From Clostridia bacterium (GTDB lineage Bacteria; Bacillota; Clostridia; Oscillospirales; UBA644): DNA of 61,633 nucleotides. Positions within the stretch are counted from its first letter, which is position 1, and every line of letters begins with the position of its first letter. The stretch is from positions 96,457-158,089 of the forward strand of contig JAGBIM010000026.1 of the NCBI GenBank assembly GCA_017934975.1. Reading direction: 5' to 3'. A program made the position numbers and the translations under genes. Below the pieces are notes generated by a model, which was not told the DNA's origin, made no database searches, and saw only the letters and a program-made list of their open reading frames with translations. This document shows positions 35,039-43,975 of the stretch, one piece after another.

Positions 35039-37030
35039 ATGCAGAAAATCGGCGTATTCGTATGCTGGTGCGGAAGCAACATCGCCGCCACCGTGGACGT
35101 GAAAGCAGTGGCGGAAGCCCTGAAGAGCGAAGCGGGCGTGGTCTTCAGCACCGATTATCAATATATGTGTTCCGAAAACGGACAGGCCATGATCCGTCAG
35201 GCCATCCGCGAGCACGGGCTGACGGGCATCGTCGTCTGCTCCTGCTCCCCTCGTATGCACGAGGCAACCTTCCGCAAGACCGCCGTCTCCGCAGGGCTGA
35301 ACCCCTATATGGTGGAGATCGCCAACATCCGCGAGCAATGCTCCTGGATCCACAAGGATATGGCGGAGGGCACGGAAAAGGCCATCGTTCTGGCACGGGC
35401 GGCGGTGGCAAAGCTTCACAAAAACGCCCCCCTCACCGCAGGCACCAGCCCCGTTACCAAGCGGGCGTTGGTCATCGGCGGCGGCATTGCGGGAATTCAG
35501 ACCGCGCTGGACGTAGCCGACGCGGGCTTTGAGGTGGACATCGTGGAAAAGGCCCCCACCATCGGCGGCCGCATGGCCCAGCTGGACAAGACCTTTCCCA
35601 CTCTGGACTGCTCCGCCTGCATCCTCACCCCCAAAATGGTGGAAGCGGCTCAGCACGAAAAGATCAACATCATTTCCTACGCGGAGCTGGACTCCCTGTC
35701 GGGCTTCGTAGGAAACTTTACGGCAACCATCCGCAAAAAAGCCCGTTATATCGACGAGGACAAATGCACGGGCTGCGGCGTCTGCACGGAGAAATGCCCC
35801 TCCCGCAAGGGTCTGGACGACTTCAACATGAAACTCAACAAGCGGGGCGCCGTTTACATTCCCTTCGCCCAGGCCATCCCCAACGTGGCGGTCATCGACC
35901 CGGAACAGTGCCTGAAACTGCGGACGGGAAAATGCGGACTCTGTCAGAAGGTCTGCTCCGCCAAGGCGGTGAATTTTGAACAGAAGGACGAGTTGATCGA
36001 ACGTCAGTACGGCGCCATCGTGGTGGCCACGGGCTTCAAGCCCATCGACGCCTCCGCCTTCAACGAATACGCCTACAACGATTCTCCCGACGTGGTCACC
36101 TCCCTGGAATTCGAGCGTATCATGAACGCGGCGGGCCCCACCAAGGGTCAGCTGGTCCGGCCCTCGGATCGGGAGCATCCCCACGAAATCGTCTTCATTC
36201 AGTGCGTGGGCTCCCGTTGTACGGAGGATGCGGAAAAGGGCAAGCCCTACTGCTCCAAGATCTGCTGTATGTATACCGCCAAGCACGCCATGCTGGTGCG
36301 GGAAAAATATCCCGACGTGAACGTACACGTCTTTTATATCGACGCCCGCACTCCGGGCAAGAACTTCGACGAATTCTACCGCCGCGCCGTGGAACAGTAC
36401 GGCGTGGATTATATCAAGGGCATGGTGGGCAAGGTCTCCGTGGAGGGCAAGAAGCTTCACGTTCAGGGAAGTGACCTTCTCAACGGAGAGCAGGTTCACA
36501 TCAATGCGGATATGGTGGTCCTTGCCACGGCCATTGAGCCCGACCCCACCGCAAGAGCCTTGGGGACGATGCTGACCGCCAGCATGGACACCAACGACTT
36601 CTTCACCGAAGCCCATCCCAAGCTCCGTCCCGTGGAAAGCCCCACGGCAGGGGTCTTCCTCTCGGGAGTTGCCCAAGGACCCAAGGATATCCCCGAAACG
36701 GTGGCCCAGGCAGGTGCCGCCGCGGCGAAGGTCATCGGCCTTCTCTGCAAAAACGAGCTGACCTGCAACGCCTGCGTAGCCCACGCCAACGAGGCCGCCT
36801 GCAACGGATGCTCTCAGTGCGAAAGAGTTTGTCCCTACGGGGCAATTTCCTATGAAGAACGGGAAATCCGTTCTCCCGAATTCCGCGGGGTGCGCCGCAT
36901 CGCCGTGGTCAACGAGGCAGTCTGTCAGGGCTGCGGTGCCTGCACCGTCACCTGTCCCTCTGCCGCCATGGACCTGAAAGGGTTCACCAACAGTCAGATT
37001 ATGTCGGAGGTGGATGCAATATGTCGATGA
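35039..37030 (+). CDS. hdrA: Electron-bifurcating flavoprotein HdrA
   Basis: 663-residue FAD subunit. N-terminal Cys region 'FVCWCGSN' and 'VVCSCSPRMHE', FAD site 'RALVIGGGIAGIQTALDVADAGFEVDIVEKAP', HdrA-specific 'TLDCSACILTPKM', ferredoxin clusters 'CTGCGVCTEKCP', 'CGLCQKVCSAKA', and a C-terminal dicluster ferredoxin 'CNGCSQCERVCP' and 'CQGCGACTVTCP'. In the family, the FAD of HdrA splits electron pairs between a high-potential (HdrBC) and low-potential (ferredoxin) path. Length and clusters are those of a complete enzyme. RBS AGGAGAAA. The 3' end overlaps mvhD by 10 bp. Confidence 0.94.
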   Translation: MQKIGVFVCWCGSNIAATVDVKAVAEALKSEAGVVFSTDYQYMCSENGQAMIRQAIREHGLTGIVVCSCSPRMHEATFRKTAVSAGLNPYMVEIANIREQCSWIHKDMAEGTEKAIVLARAAVAKLHKNAPLTAGTSPVTKRALVIGGGIAGIQTALDVADAGFEVDIVEKAPTIGGRMAQLDKTFPTLDCSACILTPKMVEAAQHEKINIISYAELDSLSGFVGNFTATIRKKARYIDEDKCTGCGVCTEKCPSRKGLDDFNMKLNKRGAVYIPFAQAIPNVAVIDPEQCLKLRTGKCGLCQKVCSAKAVNFEQKDELIERQYGAIVVATGFKPIDASAFNEYAYNDSPDVVTSLEFERIMNAAGPTKGQLVRPSDREHPHEIVFIQCVGSRCTEDAEKGKPYCSKICCMYTAKHAMLVREKYPDVNVHVFYIDARTPGKNFDEFYRRAVEQYGVDYIKGMVGKVSVEGKKLHVQGSDLLNGEQVHINADMVVLATAIEPDPTARALGTMLTASMDTNDFFTEAHPKLRPVESPTAGVFLSGVAQGPKDIPETVAQAGAAAAKVIGLLCKNELTCNACVAHANEAACNGCSQCERVCPYGAISYEEREIRSPEFRGVRRIAVVNEAVCQGCGACTVTCPSAAMDLKGFTNSQIMSEVDAICR

Positions 37031-37458
37031 ATCGGGAATGGACTCCGAACATCGTCGCCTTCTGCTGCAACTGGTGCAGTTACGCAGGGGCGGACCTGGC
37101 GGGGTCGGGACGTATGAACTACCCCGCAAACGTGAAAATCATCCGCATCCCCTGCTCCTGCCGTCTGAACCCCATGTTCATTCTGCGGGCCTTCCAGCGG
37201 GGCGCCGACGGGGTCATCCTCTGCGGATGCCATCCGGGGGACTGCCACTATTCCACGGGCAACTACTACGCCCGCCGCCGCATGACCGTCCTCTTCTCCC
37301 TGCTTGACTACATGGGAATCGAACGGGGACGCACCCGGGTGGAATGGGTCTCCGCCGCGGAGGGAGCCAAATTTGCCGCCACCATGAACGATTTCGTTAA
37401 AACCGTCACGGAATTGGGCGAGAATAAGAAATTGGGGGATCTGCGATGCAAGAAATGA
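37021..37458 (+). CDS. flxD: MvhD/FlxD-type [2Fe-2S] adaptor subunit
   Basis: 145-residue adaptor that docks an electron donor (hydrogenase MvhAG, formate dehydrogenase or FlxABC) to HdrA. Motifs: 'NIVAFCCNWCSYAGADLAG', 'CSCRLNPMFILRAF' and 'DGVILCGCHPGDCHY'. No hydrogenase gene is in the window; the FlxA/B/C-like genes that follow are the likely donors. The ATG at 37021 has GGAGG 10 bp upstream, within hdrA, and is preferred over a second ATG at 37027. Confidence 0.9.
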   Translation: MSMNREWTPNIVAFCCNWCSYAGADLAGSGRMNYPANVKIIRIPCSCRLNPMFILRAFQRGADGVILCGCHPGDCHYSTGNYYARRRMTVLFSLLDYMGIERGRTRVEWVSAAEGAKFAATMNDFVKTVTELGENKKLGDLRCKK

Positions 37459-38408
37459 TCGTAAACCGTCTGCAAGAGCTTTTGCAGGACGACGAAAACC
37501 TGCAATTCGTCGGTTGGGAAAAGGGAGAAACGCCCTTCGACCGCACTCCCAAGACCTTTACCGCGGAAACCCTCGGCAATCTCTGCTACGATTCCTTCTG
37601 CGGAAGTAACCTTTCCAAATATCTTCTCTCACAGAAGACCGACAAGAAAACCGTCGTCCTGCTGAAGCCCTGCGACAGCTACAGCTTCAACCAGCTCTGC
37701 ACCGAGCGCCGTCTGAATCGGGACGCCTATCACGTCATCGGGGTGGGATGCAAGGGCAAGATCGACGGAGAAAAGATCCGCAAAACGGGAATCAAGGGAA
37801 TTCTGTCCGTAAGGGAAGAGGGCGAGACGCTGAAGATCGAAACCCTTTACGGAACTACGGAAATCCCCCGCAAGGACGTGCTTTTGGACAAATGCCTTGC
37901 CTGCAAGGGCAAAGAGCACAAATGCGCCGACGAGGTTCTGGGCGAAAGCGAAGACACCTGCGTGGGCGATAAATACGAAACGGTGGCCAAATTGGAAGCC
38001 ATGACGCCCGACGAGCGCTTTGCTTTCTGGCGGGAAGAGCTTTCCAAGTGCATCCGCTGCAACGCCTGCCGCAACGCCTGCCCCGCCTGCAGCTGCATCA
38101 AGTGCGTGTTCGACAATCCCAACTCGGGAGTTCAGAACAAAGCCGCCGCCGACGATTTTGAAGAAAATCTCTTCCATATCATCCGCGCCTACCACGTAGC
38201 GGGTCGCTGCACCGACTGCGGAGAATGCAGCCGCGTATGCCCCCAGGGAATCCCCCTGCACCTGCTGAACCGAAAGATCATTCGGGACGTCAACGAGTTT
38301 TACGGAGATTATCAGGCAGGAGACGCCATCGGCCAGCGCCATCCCCTCACCGACTTCACCTTTGAAGATTCGGAACCCAACGCAGAACGGAAGGGAGGCG
38401 GAAAATGA
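37446..38408 (+). CDS. FlxC/FlxB-type 4Fe-4S dicluster protein (hydrogenase/formate dehydrogenase β-like)
   Basis: 320 residues. First half resembles the FrhB/FdhB-like electron-transfer domain ('VVLLKPCDSYSFNQL', 'DKCLACKGKEHKC'); second half has two cluster sites, 'CIRCNACRNACPACSCIKC' and 'CTDCGECSRVCPQG'. By position and order it fits an Fe-S subunit of the flavin oxidoreductase FlxABCD, which feeds NAD(P)H electrons into HdrABC. Start ATG overlaps mvhD/flxD by 13 bp. FlxB and FlxC cannot be told apart with confidence by eye. Confidence 0.78.
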   Translation: MQEMIVNRLQELLQDDENLQFVGWEKGETPFDRTPKTFTAETLGNLCYDSFCGSNLSKYLLSQKTDKKTVVLLKPCDSYSFNQLCTERRLNRDAYHVIGVGCKGKIDGEKIRKTGIKGILSVREEGETLKIETLYGTTEIPRKDVLLDKCLACKGKEHKCADEVLGESEDTCVGDKYETVAKLEAMTPDERFAFWREELSKCIRCNACRNACPACSCIKCVFDNPNSGVQNKAAADDFEENLFHIIRAYHVAGRCTDCGECSRVCPQGIPLHLLNRKIIRDVNEFYGDYQAGDAIGQRHPLTDFTFEDSEPNAERKGGGK

Positions 38409-39424
38409 TGAAAAAGCTTCCTTTGGAACAACTGCCCGCCTTTCTGAAGGGCATTTCGGAAACCAAAACCCTCGTGGCCCCCGTGGAAAAGGGCGGTCAG
38501 GTGAATTTCGACCTCTGGACGGAGGATTCCACCCTGCGGCTGGACGTGCTGAAGACCGTCAAGAGTGCAAAGGGTGCCTTCTTCCCCCAGGTGGAGGACA
38601 TCGTTCATTTCCAAATGCAGGGCAAGAACATCGACATCCATCCCGCAGAGGTGCTGACGGAGGATTTCGTCCTCTTCGGCGTGCGCGCCTGCGATGCCCG
38701 CAGCTTTGAATTGCTGGATCGGGTTTTCCTTTCCGATCCCACCGACCCCTTCTACGCCGCCCGCCGTGCCCACGGAACCGTGGTGACTCTGGCCTGCAAC
38801 CGTCCCGAAGAGACCTGCTTCTGCACCAACTTCGGCATCGACGGGGCAGATCCTGCGGGAGACCTTTCCGCCTGGATGACCGAGGACACCCTGTATTTTC
38901 AGGCCAACACGGAAAAGGGTGCCGCCCTGGTTGCGGGGCTGGCAGACTGCGACGACGGGGAAATTACCGAAACCCAAAATTCCATCCGTGAAATTCTCAA
39001 CAAGCTTCCCCTGTCCAACCTGAATCTGACGGGCTTTGAAGGAGATCATCTGAAGGAAAGATTCGACGATCCCCGTTGGGAAGAGCTTTCCCGAGGCTGT
39101 CTGGGCTGCGGCACCTGCACCTTCGTCTGCCCCACCTGCCAGTGCTACGACGTGAAGGACTTCGATTCGGGGAACGGCATCCGGCGGTTCCGCTGCTGGG
39201 ACAGCTGTATGTTCTCGGATTTCACCCTCATGGCCCACGGAACCAACCGTCCCACCCAAAAGGAACGGTTCCGTCAAAGATTTATGCACAAGCTGGTCTA
39301 TTTCCCCTCCAACAACGACGGGATCTATTCCTGCGTAGGATGCGGGCGATGCCTGGAAAAGTGCCCGCAATCCAACCATATCGTAAACGTAATCAAAACT
39401 CTGGGGGTGAAGGAAGATGCATGA
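38405..39424 (+). CDS. FlxB/FlxC-type 4Fe-4S dicluster protein (sulfhydrogenase β-like)
   Basis: 339 residues resembling the 4Fe-4S electron-transfer subunit HydB/AsrA of sulfhydrogenases. N-terminal domain includes 'LFGVRACDARSFELLDRVF' and 'NRPEETCFCTNF'; two cluster sites 'CLGCGTCTFVCPTCQC' and 'CVGCGRCLEKCPQSNHIV'. With the preceding and following genes it forms an FlxABC-like NAD(P)H module. ATG overlaps the preceding stop (ATGA) with GGAGG upstream. Confidence 0.78.
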   Translation: MMKKLPLEQLPAFLKGISETKTLVAPVEKGGQVNFDLWTEDSTLRLDVLKTVKSAKGAFFPQVEDIVHFQMQGKNIDIHPAEVLTEDFVLFGVRACDARSFELLDRVFLSDPTDPFYAARRAHGTVVTLACNRPEETCFCTNFGIDGADPAGDLSAWMTEDTLYFQANTEKGAALVAGLADCDDGEITETQNSIREILNKLPLSNLNLTGFEGDHLKERFDDPRWEELSRGCLGCGTCTFVCPTCQCYDVKDFDSGNGIRRFRCWDSCMFSDFTLMAHGTNRPTQKERFRQRFMHKLVYFPSNNDGIYSCVGCGRCLEKCPQSNHIVNVIKTLGVKEDA

Positions 39425-40244
39425 CAATATTATTCCCATGCTGGGCGTGGTCACGGACATCCGTACCGACACGCCCGACATCAAGACCTTCCGCGTGGAA
39501 GGGGTGAACGGAGGCAAGTGCTTCGAGCATATGCCCGGACAATGCGCCATGCTTTCCGTCCCCGGCGTGGGCGAGGCCATGTTCTCCATTACCTCCTCCC
39601 CCACGGTGAAGGATTATCAGGAATTCTCCATTAAAAAATGCGGATGCGTCACCGAATGGCTCCACCACATGGACGTGGGGCAACAGATCACCATCCGCGG
39701 TCCCTACGGCAGACCCTTCCCCGTGGACGACGCGCTGTTGGGCAAGGATCTTCTGTTCATCGCCGGGGGCGTGGGCCTGGCTCCCCTCCATTCGGTAATC
39801 AATTACGTGCTGGACAACCGCTCCAAATACGGAAAGGTTGACATCGTATACGGCTCCCGCTCCAAGGAGGATCTTCTGGACCTGCCCGAAATTCAATCGG
39901 TCTGGGCCGATCCCGCCAGCGACATGAAGGTGCATCTGACCATCGACCGGGAACAGGAGGGCTGGGACGGACACGTGGGATTCGTTCCCAATTTCGTCAA
40001 GGAGCTGGACTTCCATCCCGACCGCACGGTTCTGGTCTGCGGTCCGCCGATCATGATCAAATTCGTGCTGGAGGCCCTCACGTCTCTGGGCTTTGAAAAG
40101 ACTCAGGTTTACACCACCATGGAACTGCGGATGAAGTGCGGCGTGGGAAAATGCGGCCGCTGCAACATCGGAGACAAATACGTCTGCAAGGACGGCCCCG
40201 TCTTCCGCTTCGACGAGCTGGACGAGCTGCCCGCAGAGTATTAA
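39417..40244 (+). CDS. flxA: FlxA-type FAD/NAD(P)-binding reductase (sulfhydrogenase γ-like)
   Basis: 275-residue ferredoxin-NAD(P)+ reductase fold. FAD barrel with 'MFSITSSPTVKDYQEFSIKKCG'; NAD(P) site 'DLLFIAGGVGLAPLHSVINYVL'; 'TVLVCGPPIMIKFVLEAL'; C-terminal [2Fe-2S] Cys 'ELRMKCGVGKCGRCNIGDKYVCKDGPVF'. It is the NAD(P)H entry point of the proposed complex. Whether it prefers NADH or NADPH cannot be read reliably. Starts 8 bp inside the preceding gene. Confidence 0.85.
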   Translation: MHDNIIPMLGVVTDIRTDTPDIKTFRVEGVNGGKCFEHMPGQCAMLSVPGVGEAMFSITSSPTVKDYQEFSIKKCGCVTEWLHHMDVGQQITIRGPYGRPFPVDDALLGKDLLFIAGGVGLAPLHSVINYVLDNRSKYGKVDIVYGSRSKEDLLDLPEIQSVWADPASDMKVHLTIDREQEGWDGHVGFVPNFVKELDFHPDRTVLVCGPPIMIKFVLEALTSLGFEKTQVYTTMELRMKCGVGKCGRCNIGDKYVCKDGPVFRFDELDELPAEY

Positions 40245-40257
40245 GGGAGAGAATCGT

Positions 40258-40935
40258 ATGGAAAAGAAAACGCTGAACGTATATATATACGGAAAAAAAT
40301 ATGAGATTCCCGCCGGCCTGACCATCATGGAGGCCATGGAATACGCGGGATACCGTCTGGTCCGCGGCATCGGATGCCGCAACGGATTCTGCGGCGCCTG
40401 CGCCACGGTCTACCGCATCAAGGGCGATCGGGAGCTGAAGGCCTGTCTGGCCTGCTCCACCACCGTGGAAGACGATATGTACATCGCCACCTTGCCCTTC
40501 TTCCCCCTGGTCAAGGAGCCCTACGACATCGAAAAGGTGCGTCCCGACGAGCAGATCATGATGCAGCTGTATCCCGAGATCTACTCCTGCGTGGGATGCA
40601 ACGCCTGCACGAAAACCTGCTCTCAGGGGCTGAACGTCATGCAGTACATCGCTCACGCCCAGCGGGGAGAATACGACAAATGCGCCGAAATGTCCTTCGA
40701 CTGCGTCATGTGCGGCATCTGCTCCGCCCGTTGTCCCGCAGGCATCTCCCACCCCCAGGTGGCCATGCTGGCCCGCCGACTGAACGGCAAATACCTGTCT
40801 CCCGAAGCGGTGCATCTCACCGAACGGGTGAAGGAGATCGAGGACGGACTTTGCTCCGAAGCCATCGAGGCCCTCATGGCAAAGCCCATCGAAGAGATCA
40901 AAGAACTTTACAACAACCGCGATATTGAGAAATAA
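40258..40935 (+). CDS. Fumarate/thiol:fumarate reductase-type iron-sulfur subunit (FrdB/TfrB N-terminal part)
   Basis: 225 residues. A [2Fe-2S] domain with 'GCRNGFCGACATVYR...ACLAC' is followed by two [4Fe-4S] sites, 'CVGCNACTKTCSQGL' and 'CVMCGICSARCPAG', in the SdhB/FrdB order but with two CxxCxxCxxxC motifs as in HdrC. Methanogen TfrB has the same start but carries an additional HdrB-like CCG domain; here that domain is absent, while hdrB is a separate gene in the same operon. It should connect HdrBC to the flavoprotein encoded next. RBS AAGGGAGAG. Confidence 0.82.
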   Translation: MEKKTLNVYIYGKKYEIPAGLTIMEAMEYAGYRLVRGIGCRNGFCGACATVYRIKGDRELKACLACSTTVEDDMYIATLPFFPLVKEPYDIEKVRPDEQIMMQLYPEIYSCVGCNACTKTCSQGLNVMQYIAHAQRGEYDKCAEMSFDCVMCGICSARCPAGISHPQVAMLARRLNGKYLSPEAVHLTERVKEIEDGLCSEAIEALMAKPIEEIKELYNNRDIEK

Positions 40936-40948
40936 GGAGGGAGCGACG

Positions 40949-42568
40949 ATGATTTTTACCGAAGAAATGCTTCAGTCCATGCGGAAGGTAGAAGCCGCGC
41001 GGGAAGCCAACATCAAGTACGAACCCCGTCGCATGACGGCGGAAGAAAAGGACGCCCTCCTCAAGCAGTATCACCCCGACTATAAAAAGAGCGGATTTTC
41101 CACCATCCACATCGGCCCCAACAAGGGCGAAAAGGCCCCCGTTGAACTGGTAGACGTGCTGGAAGGCCGCAGCCGCGTGATGGATCTTCTGATCAACCCC
41201 AACCAGATCGACTACGATGTGGACGTTCTGGTCATCGGCGGCGGCGGAGCAGGCTCTGCGGCAGCCATTGAAGCCCACGCGGCAGGGGCAAACGTGATGA
41301 TCGCCACCAAGCTGCGCATCGGCGACGCCAACACCATGATGGCGGAAGGGGGCATCCAGGCGGCAGACAAGCCCGGAGACTCCCCCGCCCACCACTATAT
41401 CGACGTCATGGGGGGCGGACACTACGTCAACCGTCCCGAGCTGGTCCGCAAGTTGGTTATGGACGGCCCTGCGGCCATCAAATGGCTCAACGAGCTGGGC
41501 GTGGAATTCGACAAAGACGCGGAAGGCAACATGATCACCACCCACGGCGGCGGAACCTCCCGCAAGCGCATGCACGCGGCGGCGGACTACACGGGGGCGG
41601 AAATCATGCGGACCCTGCGGGACGAAGTATTCAACCGCAAGATCCCCGTTCTCGACTTCACCGCGGCCATCGAACTCTTGTTGGACGACAAGGGCAACGC
41701 GGCGGGTGCGGTGTTGCAGAACACCGAAACGGGTGAAATCCTCATCGCCCGCGCAAAATGCGTCATTCTGGCCACGGGAGGCGCAGGACGGATGCACTAT
41801 CAGGCCTTCCCCACCTCCAACCATTACGGAGCCACCGCCGACGGGCTTGTAATCGGATACCGTGCCGGGGCCAAGCTCCTCTATCAGGACACCCTGCAAT
41901 ATCACCCCACGGGGGTCGCCTTTCCCCAACAGATCTTCGGAGCGCTGGTCACCGAAAAGGTGCGCTCCATGGGAGCCAAGCTGATCAACAGCGAAGGGGA
42001 ATGCTTCATGCATCCTCTGGAGACCCGCGACGTCTCCGCCGCCTCCATCATTCGGGAATGCTCCACCAACGGGAAGGGCGTCTCCACCCCCAGCGGCGGC
42101 AAGGCCCTGTGGCTGGATACTCCCATGATCGATATGATCCACGGCAAGGGCACCTTGGAAAAGCGTCTGCCCGCCATGCTGCGGATGTATCTGACCTTCG
42201 GCATTGATATGCGCAAGACCCCCATTCTCATCTATCCCACCCTCCACTATCAGAACGGAGGTCTGGAGATCGGCGCCGACGGCATGACCAACGTGAAGAA
42301 TCTTTACGTAGTCGGCGAAGCGGTGGGCGGCATCCACGGCCGCAACCGTCTGATGGGCAACAGCCTTCTGGATATTATCGTGTTCGGCCGCAGTGCAGGT
42401 CAGCAGGCGGGAGCACGGGTCAAGGACATCACCGTAGGCAAGCTGAACCTTGACCACGTAGTACGGTACGAAACGGAACGGCAGGAAGCGGGCATCGACA
42501 GCTACGAGCCCTCCCCCCGTCTGTTCCCCAATTATACGAGAAACGTCATCAACTGGAGGAAATTATGA
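40949..42568 (+). CDS. Fumarate reductase/succinate dehydrogenase-type flavoprotein subunit (soluble)
   Basis: 539 residues. FAD-binding 'DVLVIGGGGAGSAAAIEAHAAGANVMIATK' and 'NTMMAEGGIQAA'; the His that binds FAD covalently in membrane FrdA/SdhA (HTVAAEGG) is Asn here, so FAD should be non-covalent, as in NadB. Active-site elements are present: 'QYHPTGV', 'ETRDVSAASIIRE', 'YPTLHYQNGG' and 'GIHGRNRLMGNSLLD'. No membrane anchor subunits (FrdCD) are encoded, and nadA/nadC are absent. ATG at 40949 has AAGGAGGG upstream. Overlaps the fumarase α gene (ATGA), tying it to fumarate metabolism. Confidence 0.88.
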   Translation: MIFTEEMLQSMRKVEAAREANIKYEPRRMTAEEKDALLKQYHPDYKKSGFSTIHIGPNKGEKAPVELVDVLEGRSRVMDLLINPNQIDYDVDVLVIGGGGAGSAAAIEAHAAGANVMIATKLRIGDANTMMAEGGIQAADKPGDSPAHHYIDVMGGGHYVNRPELVRKLVMDGPAAIKWLNELGVEFDKDAEGNMITTHGGGTSRKRMHAAADYTGAEIMRTLRDEVFNRKIPVLDFTAAIELLLDDKGNAAGAVLQNTETGEILIARAKCVILATGGAGRMHYQAFPTSNHYGATADGLVIGYRAGAKLLYQDTLQYHPTGVAFPQQIFGALVTEKVRSMGAKLINSEGECFMHPLETRDVSAASIIRECSTNGKGVSTPSGGKALWLDTPMIDMIHGKGTLEKRLPAMLRMYLTFGIDMRKTPILIYPTLHYQNGGLEIGADGMTNVKNLYVVGEAVGGIHGRNRLMGNSLLDIIVFGRSAGQQAGARVKDITVGKLNLDHVVRYETERQEAGIDSYEPSPRLFPNYTRNVINWRKL

Positions 42569-43407
42569 GAGAGATCCACGTAAACAGCATCATCGATACC
42601 ATCGAAAAACTGTGTATCGACGCCAACACCCACCTTCCCTGCGACGTCAAGAATGCCATTGAACGGTGCCGTGCCTGCGAGGACGGATCCATCGCCTGCG
42701 GAATTCTGGACAACATCATCGAAAACTACAACATCGCCGACAAGGAAAACGTTCCCATCTGCCAGGACACGGGCATGGCCTGCGTCTTTCTGGAAATCGG
42801 ACAGGACGTTCACATTGTGGGCGGAGACCTGACCGAAGCGGTCAACGAGGGCGTCCGTCGCGGCTACGCCAACGGATATCTCCGTAAATCCGTGGTCAAG
42901 GACCCCGTCCGTCGCGGCAACACGGGAGACAACACCCCCGCTATGATCTACACGGAAATCGTTCCCGGCGAAAACGTCAAAATCACCATCGGCCCCAAGG
43001 GCTTCGGCAGTGAAAACATGAGCGCCGTACGGATGTTCAAGCCCTCTGCGGGACTTCAGGGCATCAAGGACTTCATCATCGAAACCGTTCAGGCGGCAGG
43101 CCCCAACCCCTGTCCTCCCATCGTCATCGGCGTGGGCATCGGCGGAACCTTCGACAAGGCCGCCCTGTTGGCCAAGAAAGCCATCATGCGTCCTCTGGAC
43201 ACCCATCATCCCGATCCCTATTACGCGGATCTGGAAACCGAAATGCTGAACAAGGTCAACGAGCTGGGCATCGGGCCCCAGGGCTTCGGAGGGAAGACCA
43301 CGGCCATCGGGCTGAACATCGAAACCCTTCCCACCCACATTGCGGGCATGCCCTGCGCCATCAACATCAACTGCCACGTAACCCGTCATAAATCGGAGGT
43401 GCTGTAA
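42565..43407 (+). CDS. fumA: Class I fumarate hydratase, α subunit
   Basis: 280-residue Fe-S hydratase α chain. Motifs 'PICQDTGMACVFLEIGQDVHIVGG', 'NTGDNTPAMIYTEIVPGENVKITIGPKGFGSENMSAVRMFKPSAG' and 'PPIVIGVGIGGTFDKAALLAKKA'; conserved Cys residues bind the catalytic [4Fe-4S]. Catalyses the reversible malate-fumarate reaction; tartrate dehydratase is the chief alternative, but the coupling to a fumarate reductase gene favours fumarase. Start overlaps the flavoprotein stop. Confidence 0.92.
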   Translation: MREIHVNSIIDTIEKLCIDANTHLPCDVKNAIERCRACEDGSIACGILDNIIENYNIADKENVPICQDTGMACVFLEIGQDVHIVGGDLTEAVNEGVRRGYANGYLRKSVVKDPVRRGNTGDNTPAMIYTEIVPGENVKITIGPKGFGSENMSAVRMFKPSAGLQGIKDFIIETVQAAGPNPCPPIVIGVGIGGTFDKAALLAKKAIMRPLDTHHPDPYYADLETEMLNKVNELGIGPQGFGGKTTAIGLNIETLPTHIAGMPCAININCHVTRHKSEVL

Positions 43408-43409
43408 TT

Positions 43410-43970
43410 ATGGAAAAACGTGTTCAACTTCCCTTGACCGAAGAACTGGCCAAGACCCTGAAAGCGGGAGATACGGTTCTTCTGACCGGTTATATCTACA
43501 CCTCCCGTGACGCAGGTCACAAGAGAATGTGCGAAACCCTCGCAAAAGGGGAGCCCCTTCCCTTCGACCCCACCGACGCCACCATTTATTACGTAGGCCC
43601 CACCCCCGCAAAGCCGGGCCAGGTCATCGGCTCCGCAGGCCCCACCACCAGCGGCCGCATGGATGCCTACGCCCCCACCATGATGAGCGTGGGTGCCCGC
43701 GGCATGATCGGGAAAGGTGCCCGTCTGCCTGAGGTCGTAGAGGCTATGAAGAAATATTCCGGCGTTTATTTCGGCGCCATCGGCGGAGCGGGCGCTCTGC
43801 TGGCAAAGCAGATCAAGAGCAGCGAGCTGGTTGCTTACGAAGATCTGGGTGCGGAAGCCCTCCGCAAGCTCTACGTGGAGGATATGCCCCTGGTGGTCAT
43901 CATTGACTGCGAAGGCAACAACCTCTACGAATTCGGCCCCGCAAACTATTTGGCACAGAAAGGAAACTGA
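43410..43970 (+). CDS. fumB: Class I fumarate hydratase, β subunit
   Basis: 186-residue β chain that completes the two-subunit enzyme. 'RVQLPLTEELAKTLKAGDTVLLTGYIYTSRDAGHKRM', 'YVGPTPAKPGQVIGSAGPTTSGRMDAYAP' and 'GMIGKGARLPEVVEAM' are diagnostic. Starts 2 bp after the α subunit; RBS GGAGGTG. Confidence 0.92.
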   Translation: MEKRVQLPLTEELAKTLKAGDTVLLTGYIYTSRDAGHKRMCETLAKGEPLPFDPTDATIYYVGPTPAKPGQVIGSAGPTTSGRMDAYAPTMMSVGARGMIGKGARLPEVVEAMKKYSGVYFGAIGGAGALLAKQIKSSELVAYEDLGAEALRKLYVEDMPLVVIIDCEGNNLYEFGPANYLAQKGN

Positions 43971-43975
43971 TTGAT

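Noticed and set aside
34919..37129. 736-codon minus-strand open frame opposite hdrA
   Set aside because: Shadow of hdrA, which has all family motifs.
40949..42568. L-aspartate oxidase (NadB)
   Set aside because: No nadA or nadC nearby, a paired FrdB-type subunit is encoded upstream and fumarase downstream, so a fumarate reductase flavoprotein is the better reading.
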